A stretch of DNA of 64,000 bases. Origin: Martinezella multihospitum. Its GTDB lineage: Bacteria; Pseudomonadota; Alphaproteobacteria; Rhizobiales; Rhizobiaceae. How positions within the stretch are numbered: the first letter of the stretch is position 1; every line of letters starts with the position of its first letter. The translations under genes were made by a program, and so were the position numbers. Below the pieces are notes generated by a model, which saw only the letters and a list, made by a program, of their open reading frames with translations, had not been told where the DNA came from and did no database searches. Shown here piece after piece: positions 1-9,141 of the stretch. The stretch is taken from positions 758,530 to 822,529 of the forward strand of contig NZ_FMAG01000001.1 of NCBI RefSeq assembly GCF_900094585.1, in the 5' to 3' direction.

Positions 1-1197
1 TAGCGGCGTATAGCGCTCGCGATCATCGAACCATTCGCCGACGGTGCGCGAAATATGCACGAGCCCTTCCAGCCGCATGTTGCTGTTGCTCGCCGAAGGC
101 GGCGCCTGGTTCGGAAGGCGCTTGAGGGCAGCGGCAAGCTGCTTCGGATCGGCAGATTCTTCCGGCAGCAGCATGTCGACGAGGCCGAGCTCGCTTGCCC
201 GCTGCGCGCGGATGAGTTGCTCCTCGCGCGGGCGCGTGCGTGGGATGATCAGCGCCGGCTTGTCGAAGGACAGAATTTCGCAATAGGTATTATAGCCGCC
301 CATGGCCACGACGGCCTTGGCGCCGGCAATCAGCTCTTCCATCTTGTTGTCGAACTCGATGACCTGCAGACAGCTGATCTTGCTGGCGCGTTCCAAAAGC
401 TGGCCGCGCTCCTTGGCGGGCATATAGGGGCCGAGCACGATCAACGTCTTCTGCGTGAGAGAGCTATCCTCCTCGAAAGCGGCGATGACATCGCTGACGA
501 GATCGGCTCCGTCGCCGCCGCCGCCCGTTGTCACCAGGATATAATCCTCGTCAGGCACATGTTCCGACTTCGTGCCCAGAGTGGAAACGCTGCGCTGCAG
601 GAAGCCGACGAACTCCATCTTCCGGCGCACGCCGGAGGGAACATCGAGGCCGACGAGCGGATCGTGAAAATCCGGCGGGCCATAGACCCAGACGCGATCG
701 TAGAACTGATCGATCTTCTGCAGGACGTTGTTCTTCTTCCATTCGGCTTCCAGCAGGTGCGGCGCATCCATGACGTCGCGCATGCCGAGAACGAGCGTTG
801 TGCCCCGCGCCTTGAGATAGGTCAGCGTCTCCTCGACTTCGCCTTTCAGCCCCATCGGCTCCTTGTCGACAATGAAAACGTCGGGCTGGAAGGTTTCGGC
901 CGTATGGCGAATGATCGATTGTCGCATCTTCAGCGTTTCCTGCAGCGCGACATGGCTCGCCATAGACGTGTATTCGCCGTCGCGCAGCTTGATGACGCTC
1001 GGCACTTTGACGAAATCGACACGAGCACGATAATCGAATGCCCCGGCGATCGTCGCGCCGGAAATGATCAGCACGTTCAAACCGCGATAGTCCTCGACAA
1101 GCGCATGGGCTATCGTTCTGCACCGCCTCAGATGGCCCAGACCAAACGTGTCGTGGCTATACATGAGGATTCGAGCATCTTCTAAGCGCCGCTTCAT
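1..1197 (-). CDS. MurG-like predicted glycosyltransferase (COG4671 type), 3' end outside window
   Basis: The reading frame opens at an ATG at 1197 and stays open to base 1, so about 399 residues are visible and the C-terminus is missing. The N-terminus reads MYSHDTFGLGHLRRC, the nucleotide-sugar-transferase start seen in predicted glycosyltransferases of the COG4671 group. A glycine-rich stretch TTGGGGDGADL near the middle and AMGGYNTYCEILSFDKPALI further on match the C-terminal donor-binding half of MurG-like GT-B enzymes. It lies 101 bp after an ABC permease gene on the same strand and may be read with that operon, although a stem-loop separates them. The acceptor and sugar are not predictable. 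A 376-codon frame on the opposite strand over the same bases is a shadow: it has no recognisable domain, while this strand shows clear family motifs. Confidence 0.85.
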   Translation of the reverse strand, partial: MKRRLEDARILMYSHDTFGLGHLRRCRTIAHALVEDYRGLNVLIISGATIAGAFDYRARVDFVKVPSVIKLRDGEYTSMASHVALQETLKMRQSIIRHTAETFQPDVFIVDKEPMGLKGEVEETLTYLKARGTTLVLGMRDVMDAPHLLEAEWKKNNVLQKIDQFYDRVWVYGPPDFHDPLVGLDVPSGVRRKMEFVGFLQRSVSTLGTKSEHVPDEDYILVTTGGGGDGADLVSDVIAAFEEDSSLTQKTLIVLGPYMPAKERGQLLERASKISCLQVIEFDNKMEELIAGAKAVVAMGGYNTYCEILSFDKPALIIPRTRPREEQLIRAQRASELGLVDMLLPEESADPKQLAAALKRLPNQAPPSASNSNMRLEGLVHISRTVGEWFDDRERYTPL

Positions 1198-1227
1198 AGG
1201 CAAAAACCTCTGGGGGTGAAAGTTATA

Positions 1228-1255
1228 CGCGGTATGTCGGCAAACGACATCCGCG
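1228..1255 (-). terminator. Intergenic stem-loop after the ABC permease gene
   Basis: An 11-bp stem (1228-1239 with 1245-1255, one bulged T, loop gcaaa) lies between the permease stop and the glycosyltransferase start. On the minus strand it is followed by TATAACTTTC rather than a long T run. It could be a weak terminator, an attenuator or an mRNA stabiliser. Confidence 0.4.
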
Positions 1256-1298
1256 GGCCGCTTCTCGAATTGCAATCCTGTCTTCGCCGTTCATCCTG

Positions 1299-2474
1299 CT
1301 ATTTGTAGGGATCGGCGGCATCGCGCAAGCCGTCTCCTAAAAAGTTGAACGCCAGAATGACCAAAATCACCGGGATCATAGGGAAAAGGAGCCATGGATA
1401 GAAGGCGATGACGCTAACGCTCCTTGCCTCGGTCAGCAAAATGCCCCAGCTCGTGATTGGCGGGCGAAGCCCCAATCCGAGGAAGCTGAGCGCGGTTTCG
1501 CCGAGAATCATGCTCGGAACCGAGATCGTTGCCGTGGCGATCAGATGGGACATGAAGCCGGGAACGAGATGGCGGCCAATGATACGGCGCGTACTTGCGC
1601 CCATCAATTGTGCGGCAAGCACATAGTCCTCCTCTCGCAGGGACAGAAGCTTCGAGCGCACGGCGCGTGCAAGGCCGGTCCAGTCGAGAATGCCGAGAAT
1701 GATGGTAATGCCGAAATAGACGATGATCGGACTCCAGCTCACGGGCATGATCGCCGCCAGCGCCATCCACAATGGCAGGCTCGGCAGCGATTGCAGCACC
1801 TCGATCACGCGCTGAACGAGGAGATCGAAAAGACCGCCGTGATAACCTGCCAGACCGCCGATAACGACACCGAGCACGAAGCTGATCGCTATGCCGATCA
1901 ACCCGATCGTCAAGGATATGCGCGCGCCGTAGATGATGCGCGACAGCACGTCCCGACCCAGACGATCGGTTCCAAGCAGATACATTTGCCCACCGACGGA
2001 AGGGCAGACCAGATGGAGGTTCGAATCCACCAAGCCCCAGAAGCGATAGGCGTCGCCGCGGCAGAAAAAGCGGATCGGCTGCACGTCCGACGGGTTTTCG
2101 GTATAGATTCGGCGCAGCGTATCGATATCGAGCGTCATTTTCCGGCCGTAGACAAACGGCCCGACGAACTCGCCCTTGTCGAAGAAATGGACCATCTGCG
2201 GCGGCGAGTGGATGTAATCGACATTGCGGCTGTGCAGCCCGTAGGGCGCCAGGAACTCCGCAATCAGGATCATGCCATAGGCCAACAGCAGAAAGATGCC
2301 GGAGGCGAGCGCAAGCTTGTGCTTTTTGAACTTCCACCACATCAGCTTCTTCTGCGAAGCCATGTAATAGCGCTGCTGGCCGGCGGACATGGCTTCGAAC
2401 TGATCCGGATCGAAAGCCGCGTTCGAGACGTAATGCTCCAGGGGGGCACCGGGTTTTGGCAGGGATACGCTCAC
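1299..2474 (-). CDS. ABC transporter permease, DppC/OppC/YejE type
   Basis: A 391-residue inner-membrane permease of a peptide-type importer. The start is taken as the GTG at 2474, whose bases overlap the stop of the preceding permease (GTGA), which indicates translational coupling. After a cytoplasmic N-terminus rich in basic residues (MWWKFKKHKLAL) comes one membrane helix, then an extracytoplasmic loop of about 90 residues, then the five-helix BPD_transp_1 core. The core entry reads GTDRLGRDVLSRIIYGARIS, typical of OppC-like permeases, and the EAA-type cytoplasmic loop is near LLSLREEDYVLAAQLMGAS. It forms a heterodimer with the upstream permease and is driven by the double ATPase of the same operon. 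The substrate is probably a peptide or similar oligomer, but the sequence does not fix it. Confidence 0.9.
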   Translation of the reverse strand: MSVSLPKPGAPLEHYVSNAAFDPDQFEAMSAGQQRYYMASQKKLMWWKFKKHKLALASGIFLLLAYGMILIAEFLAPYGLHSRNVDYIHSPPQMVHFFDKGEFVGPFVYGRKMTLDIDTLRRIYTENPSDVQPIRFFCRGDAYRFWGLVDSNLHLVCPSVGGQMYLLGTDRLGRDVLSRIIYGARISLTIGLIGIAISFVLGVVIGGLAGYHGGLFDLLVQRVIEVLQSLPSLPLWMALAAIMPVSWSPIIVYFGITIILGILDWTGLARAVRSKLLSLREEDYVLAAQLMGASTRRIIGRHLVPGFMSHLIATATISVPSMILGETALSFLGLGLRPPITSWGILLTEARSVSVIAFYPWLLFPMIPVILVILAFNFLGDGLRDAADPYK

Positions 2475-3469
2475 TTTGTGCTCCTGCCTTGCAAGCGGAT
2501 ACGGGGATCGAGAAAGCCGAGCGCGATATCCGAGATCAGCACGCCGATAACATTGAGGAAGGCGAGAAACATCAGAAATGAACCGGCAAGATACATGTCC
2601 TGGCTTTGCAGGGCGCGGATCAACATCGGGCCGGTCGTCTCCAGCGACAGCACGATGGCGGTGATCTCGGCGCCCGAAATGATCGACGGCAGGATGGAGC
2701 CGATATCGGCCACGAAGAAGTTCAGCGCCATGCGTAGCGGATATTTCACCAGAGCCCTCAGGGGATGCAGCCCCTTGGCTCGTGCGGTGATGACATATTG
2801 CTTCTGCATCTCGTCGAGCAGATTGGCGCGAAGACGGCGGATCATGCCCGCCGTCCCTGCCGTGCCGACGATGATAACCGGAATCCACAGATGCGACAGG
2901 ATCGAGCGCGCCTTTTCCCAGCTCATCGGCTGCGAGAGATATTGCTGATCCATCAGATGGCCGATCGACACGCCGAACCAGACATTGGCGAAATACATCA
3001 GGATCAGCGCCAGCATGAAATTCGGGATGGCAATGCCGAGCAGGCCAAGGAAGGTCAGGCCGTAATCGCCCCAGCTATATTGATGGGTGGCGGAATAGAT
3101 GCCGATCGGGAAGGCGATCAGCCAGGTCACGAGAATCGTCGTCATCGATACGAGAATAGTCAGCCACAAGCGGTCGCCGACGACATCCGAAACCGGCAGC
3201 TGATATTCGAAGGAATAGCCGAAATCGCCATGCAGCATTCCGGCAACCCAATGGACATATTGAAGCGGCATAGGCTGATCGAGGCCATATTCGTGACGAA
3301 GATTGTCGATCTCCTGAAGGTTCGCCGTCTCACCCTGAGCGCGCAGCTCGGCGATCTGGCTTTCGAAGAAGTCTCCGGGCGGAAGCTGGATGATCGTGAA
3401 GACCAGCATCGAAATGACGATCAGTGTCGGGATCATCACCGCGATGCGCCAAAGGATATATCTAAGCAT
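2471..3469 (-). CDS. ABC transporter permease, DppB/OppB/YejB type
   Basis: A 332-residue permease starting MLRYILWRIAVMIPTL, the usual first helix of DppB/OppB proteins. A long extracytoplasmic loop after helix 1 contains NLRHEYGLDQPMPLQYVHW, the conserved OppB segment before helix 2. The EAA-like coupling motif is around EMQKQYVITARAKGLHP. It overlaps the binding-protein gene by 8 bp at its start and the second permease by 4 bp at its end, so the operon is tightly packed. Its partner is the OppC-type permease just downstream. Confidence 0.92.
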   Translation of the reverse strand: MLRYILWRIAVMIPTLIVISMLVFTIIQLPPGDFFESQIAELRAQGETANLQEIDNLRHEYGLDQPMPLQYVHWVAGMLHGDFGYSFEYQLPVSDVVGDRLWLTILVSMTTILVTWLIAFPIGIYSATHQYSWGDYGLTFLGLLGIAIPNFMLALILMYFANVWFGVSIGHLMDQQYLSQPMSWEKARSILSHLWIPVIIVGTAGTAGMIRRLRANLLDEMQKQYVITARAKGLHPLRALVKYPLRMALNFFVADIGSILPSIISGAEITAIVLSLETTGPMLIRALQSQDMYLAGSFLMFLAFLNVIGVLISDIALGFLDPRIRLQGRSTK

Positions 3470-5378
3470 TCCGGCGATCCTCCTTCATCCAGAAGGTATC
3501 CGGCATGTAGACACCGAGAAAACAGGTTGGATCGAAACCGTAAAGCGCCTTTTCCGGTACGTTCTGCATGCGTGCCGAATGTACGATCGGCTGCAGCGTG
3601 GCGTTGATGAGGCCGATGGAGAAAACCTGGTCCGTATAGATCGACAGCATTTCGTGCCAGATCTCGGCACGCTCGAAGGAAGAGGCCGCCGCCTCCCATT
3701 CGCGAAGCAGCTTGACGAGGTTGGCTGCCTCCGGAACATCGGGCGCAACACCCTGCGTCTCACGCGAAAGATAGTACATGCCCCAGAGCGGCCACTGCAT
3801 CTGGTCGTCGGTTGTCGGCGCCAGTTCTGCCGGGTTCATGTCCGCTGTCGGCACGCCGTTATCCAGGCCGTACCACAAGGACATCAGAATACGCCCACCC
3901 ATGGCGCGGCTGCGGAAAATGTCGCGTTGCGATACACGCGTGAACAGCGCAATGCCGACCTTGCGCCAGTGATCGGTGACGAGTTCCAGGACATCCGCAT
4001 CCAGCGGGCTTTCGCCCGGTGTTTCCACCGTGATTTCCATGCGCCGCCCGTCCGGCAACAGGCGAATGCCATCTACATCGCGCTTGGCAAGACCGGCGGC
4101 GTCCAGCAGCACATTGGCCTGATCCGGATCGTGCGCAATCCAGGCCGACGCATATTCCGGCTTGTAGAGCGGGCTGTCCGGCAGGACAGTATTGGCGCTT
4201 TCGGTGCCGAGGCCGTAGAAGACGGCCATGTTGACCTCATGGCGGTCAATCGCCAGCGACAGGGCGCGCCTCACGCGCACATCGCGCAGAACGTCCCGCC
4301 ATACGGCATCGGCGCTGTTCAGATTGGGAAATAGTGCAACCCGCGACCCGCGCGCCGCTTTCCAGAGATTGACCTTGATCGGGTGGAGCTTCTCCGCTTC
4401 CTTGAGGAAGGTATAGTCGTTGAAATCTATGCCGTTTGCCTGCAGATCGCTTTCTCCCGCACCGGTCTTGGCGGCGATGATCGCGGAAGAGCTGATGTTC
4501 AGGATCATCCGGTCTATATAGGGCAACTGCCGGCCATTTTCGTCAACGCGATGGAAATAGGGATTGCGCTCGAAGACGAATTGCTCGGCCGGCGGGGCGG
4601 TCGTATTGCGCCAGGGATCGAGTACCGGCAGGTTAGGATTTTCCGGCCGGTAGGAACGGGCCATCTTGATATGAAGGTCCTGCCATTTCTTGGCGCGGTT
4701 TTCCTTTATCAGTGAGGAAAGGCGAATGCTGTCCTGATATTTCTTGTGGAACTGTTTCAGATAATGCGCAGGCCCGGCGATGACGAGCGGCTGCGGCGCG
4801 GCCAGAATCGGCAGGAAATCGGGATTTGGATCATCCCAGGAATAACGCACCGTCAGTTCATCGAGCAGTTCGAAGCGCGGCAGGTTGCCGTGCGGACGCA
4901 GCTCCAAGGCACCACCACCCGGTGTCAGCTCCTTGTTGAGGATGACGTCTTCCCACCAATAGCGGAAATCATAGGCCGTGAAAGGATGTCCATCCGACCA
5001 TTTATGTCCGTCGCGGAGCTTGAAGGTGAAGACCATGTCGTTGACGGAGGTGAATGACTCCAGAATATCAGGCTGCAACGACAGGGTACGATCATAGCCG
5101 ACGAGACGGGCATAGCCATATATCGTCATGAAGCGGATATCGTTCTGGCTGCCGACGATGGTGCGCACGGAGCCGCCATATTGACCCGGCGTACGGCCCA
5201 TGGCCGCGACGTTGACGATACGCGGGAATTTCGGCAAACGCCTGGCAAGATGCGGCATCTGGCCGGCCCTCAGCCAATCGGCGAAATATTCCGGCTCGTT
5301 GTCGACGTCGGCTGCGAGAACGGGCTGAGGCAGAACGGTAGAGGCCAAAAGGCCGAGAAAGGTGCGCCGATTGATCAT
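3462..5378 (-). CDS. ABC transporter substrate-binding protein, family 5 (peptide/nickel type)
   Basis: A 638-residue periplasmic binding protein (SBP_bac_5). The ATG at 5378 overlaps the stop of the ATPase gene (ATGA). The N-terminus [17 protein letters not shown] carries a twin-arginine-like motif and a hydrophobic stretch ending near VLAAD, so export by Tat is plausible. Typical family 5 features follow: a DMVFTFKLRDGHKWSDG segment, the FTAYDFRYWWEDV segment and ALSLAIDRHEVN. It captures the ligand for the two permeases downstream. At about 640 residues it is longer than the classic DppA and OppA proteins, closer in size to YejA-like proteins. Confidence 0.9.
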   Translation of the reverse strand: MINRRTFLGLLASTVLPQPVLAADVDNEPEYFADWLRAGQMPHLARRLPKFPRIVNVAAMGRTPGQYGGSVRTIVGSQNDIRFMTIYGYARLVGYDRTLSLQPDILESFTSVNDMVFTFKLRDGHKWSDGHPFTAYDFRYWWEDVILNKELTPGGGALELRPHGNLPRFELLDELTVRYSWDDPNPDFLPILAAPQPLVIAGPAHYLKQFHKKYQDSIRLSSLIKENRAKKWQDLHIKMARSYRPENPNLPVLDPWRNTTAPPAEQFVFERNPYFHRVDENGRQLPYIDRMILNISSSAIIAAKTGAGESDLQANGIDFNDYTFLKEAEKLHPIKVNLWKAARGSRVALFPNLNSADAVWRDVLRDVRVRRALSLAIDRHEVNMAVFYGLGTESANTVLPDSPLYKPEYASAWIAHDPDQANVLLDAAGLAKRDVDGIRLLPDGRRMEITVETPGESPLDADVLELVTDHWRKVGIALFTRVSQRDIFRSRAMGGRILMSLWYGLDNGVPTADMNPAELAPTTDDQMQWPLWGMYYLSRETQGVAPDVPEAANLVKLLREWEAAASSFERAEIWHEMLSIYTDQVFSIGLINATLQPIVHSARMQNVPEKALYGFDPTCFLGVYMPDTFWMKEDRRNA

Positions 5379-7282
5379 TTGCGCAGCTCCTGGACACCGA
5401 GACCCCGGCGGGCGCGCACGAAATGCCCCCCACCCAAATCGGCATAGGCCAGATCTCCGTCCGCTCCCTCGGAGAATTGCGGCCCCCACTTCTGCTTGGC
5501 CGCCGCGCCTTCGCTGCTCAGGGCAGAAAAATTCAGCGGACGGTCCAGATCGGGGAATGGCACCGCCGCAAGCAGCGAGCGTGTGTAGGGATGAACTGGA
5601 TCGCGCAGGATGATCTCGCGCGGCGCGATTTCGACGATGCGTCCACGCGCCATCACGGCAATCCGATCGGCCATATAGTCGACCACGGCGAGATTGTGCG
5701 AAATGAACAGATAGGTCAGGCCGAGTTCTTTCTGCAGATCCTTGAGGAGATTCAGGATTTGCGCCTGGACGGACACGTCGAGCGCCGAGACGGGCTCGTC
5801 GAGGATCAGAAGCTTCGGGCCTAGCGCCAAAGCGCGTGCAATTCCGATGCGCTGGCGCTGGCCGCCGGAGAAGCTATGCGGATAGCGACTCAAATAGTGC
5901 TTGTCGAGCCCGATCGCCTGCATCAGCGCCTTGACCTTCTCCTTGCGCTCGTCGCTGTCGCCACGCCCGTGGATTTCCAGGGGTTCGCTCAGGATGTTAC
6001 GGATGGTCATGCGCGGAGAAAGCGAAGAGACCGGGTCCTGGAAAACCATTTGGATCTTCGTGCGCAGGTCCATCAATTCGTCGCCCTTGACGGCTAGCAC
6101 ATCGATCTTGCCGCTGCCGTCATCGAAGCTCACGGAACCGCTGTCAGCGGTGACACCCCGCATCAGGATCTTGCTTACCGTCGTCTTGCCGCAACCGCTT
6201 TCCCCGACCAGGCCGAGACATTCGCCGCGGCGAATATCGAAACTGACATCATCGACCGCACGGAACTTCGTGCCCTCCCGTCGCCCAAACAGCCCGCCGG
6301 CCTTCGAGGTGTAGGTCTTGGTCAGATTGCGCACGCTGAGCAGGACATCGGGCGCCGTGCCCGCAGCCGGCACACCGTTGCCGATAAGCTTCTTCTTGCC
6401 GGAGAAAGTGCCGAGATTGACCGGGACATCCCGCAGGGACTTCAATCGCTCTCCCGGCTTCATGTCGAAATGCGGAACCGCCGACATCAGCGCCTTCAGA
6501 TAGCGATGCTGCGGCTGGCGAAAGATCGTGTCGACCGGACCTGCTTCCATGATCTCGCCGTGATAGATGACCACGACCTCGTCGGCCATGTTCGCAACGA
6601 CGCCGAGATCATGAGTGATCAACAGCATAGCCATGTTGAACGTCTGCTGGAGATTGCGCAGCAGGCCGAGGATCTGCGCCTGGATGGTGACATCCAATGC
6701 CGTCGTCGGCTCATCGGCGATCAGCAGCGCCGGATTGCAGATCAGCGCCATGGCGATCATCGCGCGCTGGCGCATGCCTCCGGAAAGCTCGAAGGGATAC
6801 ATGTCGAAAGTGCGAACCGGATCCTGAAACCCGACGAGGTTCAGCATCTCTTCCGTCTTTTCGCGCTGCTCGGCTCTGCTGGTGCCTGCACTGTGAATGC
6901 GAAGCGCTTCACTGATCTGGTTGCCGACAGTATGCAGCGGCGACAACGAGGTCATCGGCTCCTGGAAGATCTTTGCCATGCGCGCGCCACGCAGCCCGCG
7001 GATCGCGACGCCGTCGCGCGGCAGCTGAAGAATATCGGTCGTCTGACCGTTGAGCGGATCGGTAAACAGAATCCGGCCGGTCGCCTTCGCCGCCGTTGGG
7101 AGGATGCCCATGATCGATTGGCTGATGATCGACTTGCCGGAGCCGGATTCGCCGACCAGCGCCGTAACCTTGCCCGGAAGCACTCTCAAGCCGGCATTCT
7201 TTACGACGCGCAGACTATCCCCGTAAAGGGAGAATGAGACGTCGAGGTTCTCAATACGCAGTAGATCAGTCCCTGACGCCAT
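5375..7282 (-). CDS. Double ATP-binding ABC protein, DppDF/GsiA/YejF type
   Basis: A 635-residue protein with two complete nucleotide-binding domains. The first Walker A GESGSGKS is near residue 44, with signature LSGGMRQR and Walker [13 protein letters not shown]; the second Walker [10 protein letters not shown] is near residue 359, with signature FSGGQRQR and [12 protein letters not shown]. Each half is followed by the oligopeptide-transporter C-terminal region. ATG 7282 is preferred over upstream starts because the family-conserved sequence begins there and GGGAAG lies about 10 bases before it. It is the first gene of the operon ATPase, binding protein, permease, permease. The 160 bp before it should hold the promoter, but I saw no convincing consensus. 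Confidence 0.92.
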   Translation of the reverse strand: MASGTDLLRIENLDVSFSLYGDSLRVVKNAGLRVLPGKVTALVGESGSGKSIISQSIMGILPTAAKATGRILFTDPLNGQTTDILQLPRDGVAIRGLRGARMAKIFQEPMTSLSPLHTVGNQISEALRIHSAGTSRAEQREKTEEMLNLVGFQDPVRTFDMYPFELSGGMRQRAMIAMALICNPALLIADEPTTALDVTIQAQILGLLRNLQQTFNMAMLLITHDLGVVANMADEVVVIYHGEIMEAGPVDTIFRQPQHRYLKALMSAVPHFDMKPGERLKSLRDVPVNLGTFSGKKKLIGNGVPAAGTAPDVLLSVRNLTKTYTSKAGGLFGRREGTKFRAVDDVSFDIRRGECLGLVGESGCGKTTVSKILMRGVTADSGSVSFDDGSGKIDVLAVKGDELMDLRTKIQMVFQDPVSSLSPRMTIRNILSEPLEIHGRGDSDERKEKVKALMQAIGLDKHYLSRYPHSFSGGQRQRIGIARALALGPKLLILDEPVSALDVSVQAQILNLLKDLQKELGLTYLFISHNLAVVDYMADRIAVMARGRIVEIAPREIILRDPVHPYTRSLLAAVPFPDLDRPLNFSALSSEGAAAKQKWGPQFSEGADGDLAYADLGGGHFVRARRGLGVQELRK

Positions 7283-7442
7283 ACATATTACTTCCCGCTC
7301 ACATGACCTTTGTGGCCTTATACGGCACACTAACGTAGGCCATAACGGGTGTCTAGCTGGTCAAAGCAATGCCGCAACTGTAAAAAAACTGTCGTCTTTC
7401 CAGTGATATATCGGCTTATGCTGAAGCGGGGCGTATCTGGGG

Positions 7443-8780
7443 TTACGGAGTCAGGTTTTCAACTTGAAGACGGTTCTCGAACTTCTTGGCATCCCTGTGC
7501 AAGAGAATGACCTGCTCGGCCTCGGAGAGGCTGTCCGGTGCCGTTTCCTGAAAGATCTCGAGCGCACCATTGGCTGGTGTCCCGGCTTTCGGGGCGACAA
7601 CGGTAAAGCGCTGGCGCACGCCGCGCAGCTTCTCTTCTCCCAGTTTTCCCCATTCGCAATCGGTGTAGCTGGAGAAAGCCTGGCTCGCGACGACTTCGGT
7701 CGCATATTTCTTGGTCAGCGACTGTAGCCGCTCGACCTCGTTGACTGCCGCGCCGAAGGCGGAAAACGTCAACCGGTCCCTCAAGCCGACATTGCCGAAC
7801 ATGACGTTGCCGACATGCAGGCCGATCCCATAGCGCACTTCGCTCAAATTGCGCGACTGGCGATCGCTGTTGAGTGCCGTGACACGGCGCTGCGCCTCGA
7901 AAACGGCCGAAAGTGCGGCCTCGCAAGCCACCTTTGACGGGTCCTTGTGCCGCCCACATGGGTAGACGGCAAGAAATCCGTCGCCAAGGAAGCTCAGGAT
8001 TTCGCCGCCATTGCGATTGAACGGCGCTGCGATCGCATCGAAGAACTCGTTCAGCGTATCGATATAGGCCTGGCGCCCTTCCTTTTCGGCATAGACCGTG
8101 GATTGCCGCATGTCGCCCATGACGAGCGCCGCGCGGATCGTCTCGCCGTCGCCGCGGCGGATCTGGCCGTTCAGCACGCGCTTTCCGGCATCGCCGCCGA
8201 GATAGGTGGTCAACATATTGTTGGCGAGCTTGCCGAGGACCGCCATTTTGGCGGCCATCGCCAGATGGTTCTGCATGCGCATCAACGCGCCGATCATCTC
8301 TTCGCTGAAACCGCCGATGCTGTCGGTCGACCAGGAGCCCATCATGCCCTGCACCGAGCCCGCGCCGAAAGTCTGCACGAAGGCCATGTAGTCGGTGACC
8401 TTCTCCTTGCGCAGATCCTCGAAGATCGGAAATTCGACGGCACCGTCGACGTCGATCCGGCGACGCAGGTGCTGAAGATTGTTGGACAGGAGGTAATAGT
8501 AGGGGCTCTGTACGAAGCGTTCCGGCTTCTCGTTTCCATGCCGGTAGCCCTCGATCATCAGACCGCCGGCGCGCCGCCAGGTAAAGCCGAGCGCGTCATA
8601 GAGCGGGTGAAGCATGGAAAAGGTCAAATGCACGCGGTTGAGCGGCATCCCCGTCGCAGCCATGCGTTCGCAGAAGCCGCGAACGATTGTCTCGAGGTTT
8701 TCGCCCGTCAGCGCCGCCTGTGTCAGCCATTCCGCTACTTTATCGAGAAGAAGATCAGAAACACTCGAGTGAATAGTCAT
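7443..8780 (-). CDS. Class III adenylate/guanylate cyclase-like protein with altered substrate residues
   Basis: A 445-residue soluble protein. The N-terminal half (about residues 1-215) starts DLLLDKVAEWLTQAALTG and resembles the poorly characterised sensor half found on many rhizobial cyclases. The C-terminal half is a cyclase homology domain: the first metal aspartate is in VMGDMRQST, the second in FLGDGFLAVYP near residue 265, and the dimer/transition-state segment is GAAVNEVERLQSL with Asn and Arg kept. The Lys normally before the second metal site is replaced (EILSFLGDG) and the usual purine-selecting Asp is Ala (AFGAAVN). It may therefore have unusual specificity or be a pseudo-enzyme. 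No membrane helix is evident. It is transcribed alone, toward the ABC operon. Confidence 0.85.
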   Translation of the reverse strand: MTIHSSVSDLLLDKVAEWLTQAALTGENLETIVRGFCERMAATGMPLNRVHLTFSMLHPLYDALGFTWRRAGGLMIEGYRHGNEKPERFVQSPYYYLLSNNLQHLRRRIDVDGAVEFPIFEDLRKEKVTDYMAFVQTFGAGSVQGMMGSWSTDSIGGFSEEMIGALMRMQNHLAMAAKMAVLGKLANNMLTTYLGGDAGKRVLNGQIRRGDGETIRAALVMGDMRQSTVYAEKEGRQAYIDTLNEFFDAIAAPFNRNGGEILSFLGDGFLAVYPCGRHKDPSKVACEAALSAVFEAQRRVTALNSDRQSRNLSEVRYGIGLHVGNVMFGNVGLRDRLTFSAFGAAVNEVERLQSLTKKYATEVVASQAFSSYTDCEWGKLGEEKLRGVRQRFTVVAPKAGTPANGALEIFQETAPDSLSEAEQVILLHRDAKKFENRLQVENLTP

Positions 8781-9141
8781 TGTCCCCGCGGCCTATCTTG
8801 CAATGCCCGATGTCTCGCCGGCCATGGAGCGCCGGCTTCTTCGCCGATGCCCACTTCCGGAATTTCCGGCCTATCGTTCAAGGCTGGATGAAACAATCAT
8901 TCAACGGCACCAACGCGTTCCCTTGCTACCCCTGGATCGCGCGGGCACCGGAAAAATCGACTGCATCTCTCACGCCCCCGCACCAGAAATGCAGCAAAAC
9001 GACAGCCGTCGCAATCGGAGACTCTCGTTTTGTTCTCTTTCAGATAAGGCGCATATTCAGCTGAAACAATGGGCTAAACCGAAATAGGTCGATAAAAATC
9101 ACAACTGAAACCGATGGCCAGCCGCGTATGGCAATCGAAGA
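8781..9141. other. 361-bp intergenic region, no gene seen
   Basis: This lies between the DUF3095 gene and the cyclase gene, both on the minus strand. Open frames of about 94 codons on the plus strand have no ribosome-binding site and read as low-complexity proline- and arginine-rich sequence, so they are not called. The part from about 9010 to 9110 is AT-richer and may carry the cyclase promoter, but no consensus stands out. Confidence 0.5.

Noticed and set aside
55..1185. A 376-codon open frame on the plus strand
   Set aside because: It is antisense to the glycosyltransferase reading frame, which has clear family motifs on the minus strand; the plus-strand translation shows no domain and mimics a high-GC shadow.
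8780..9087. Two frames of about 94 codons in the gap before the cyclase gene
   Set aside because: They overlap each other in different phases, lack ribosome-binding sites and look like random translated intergenic sequence.
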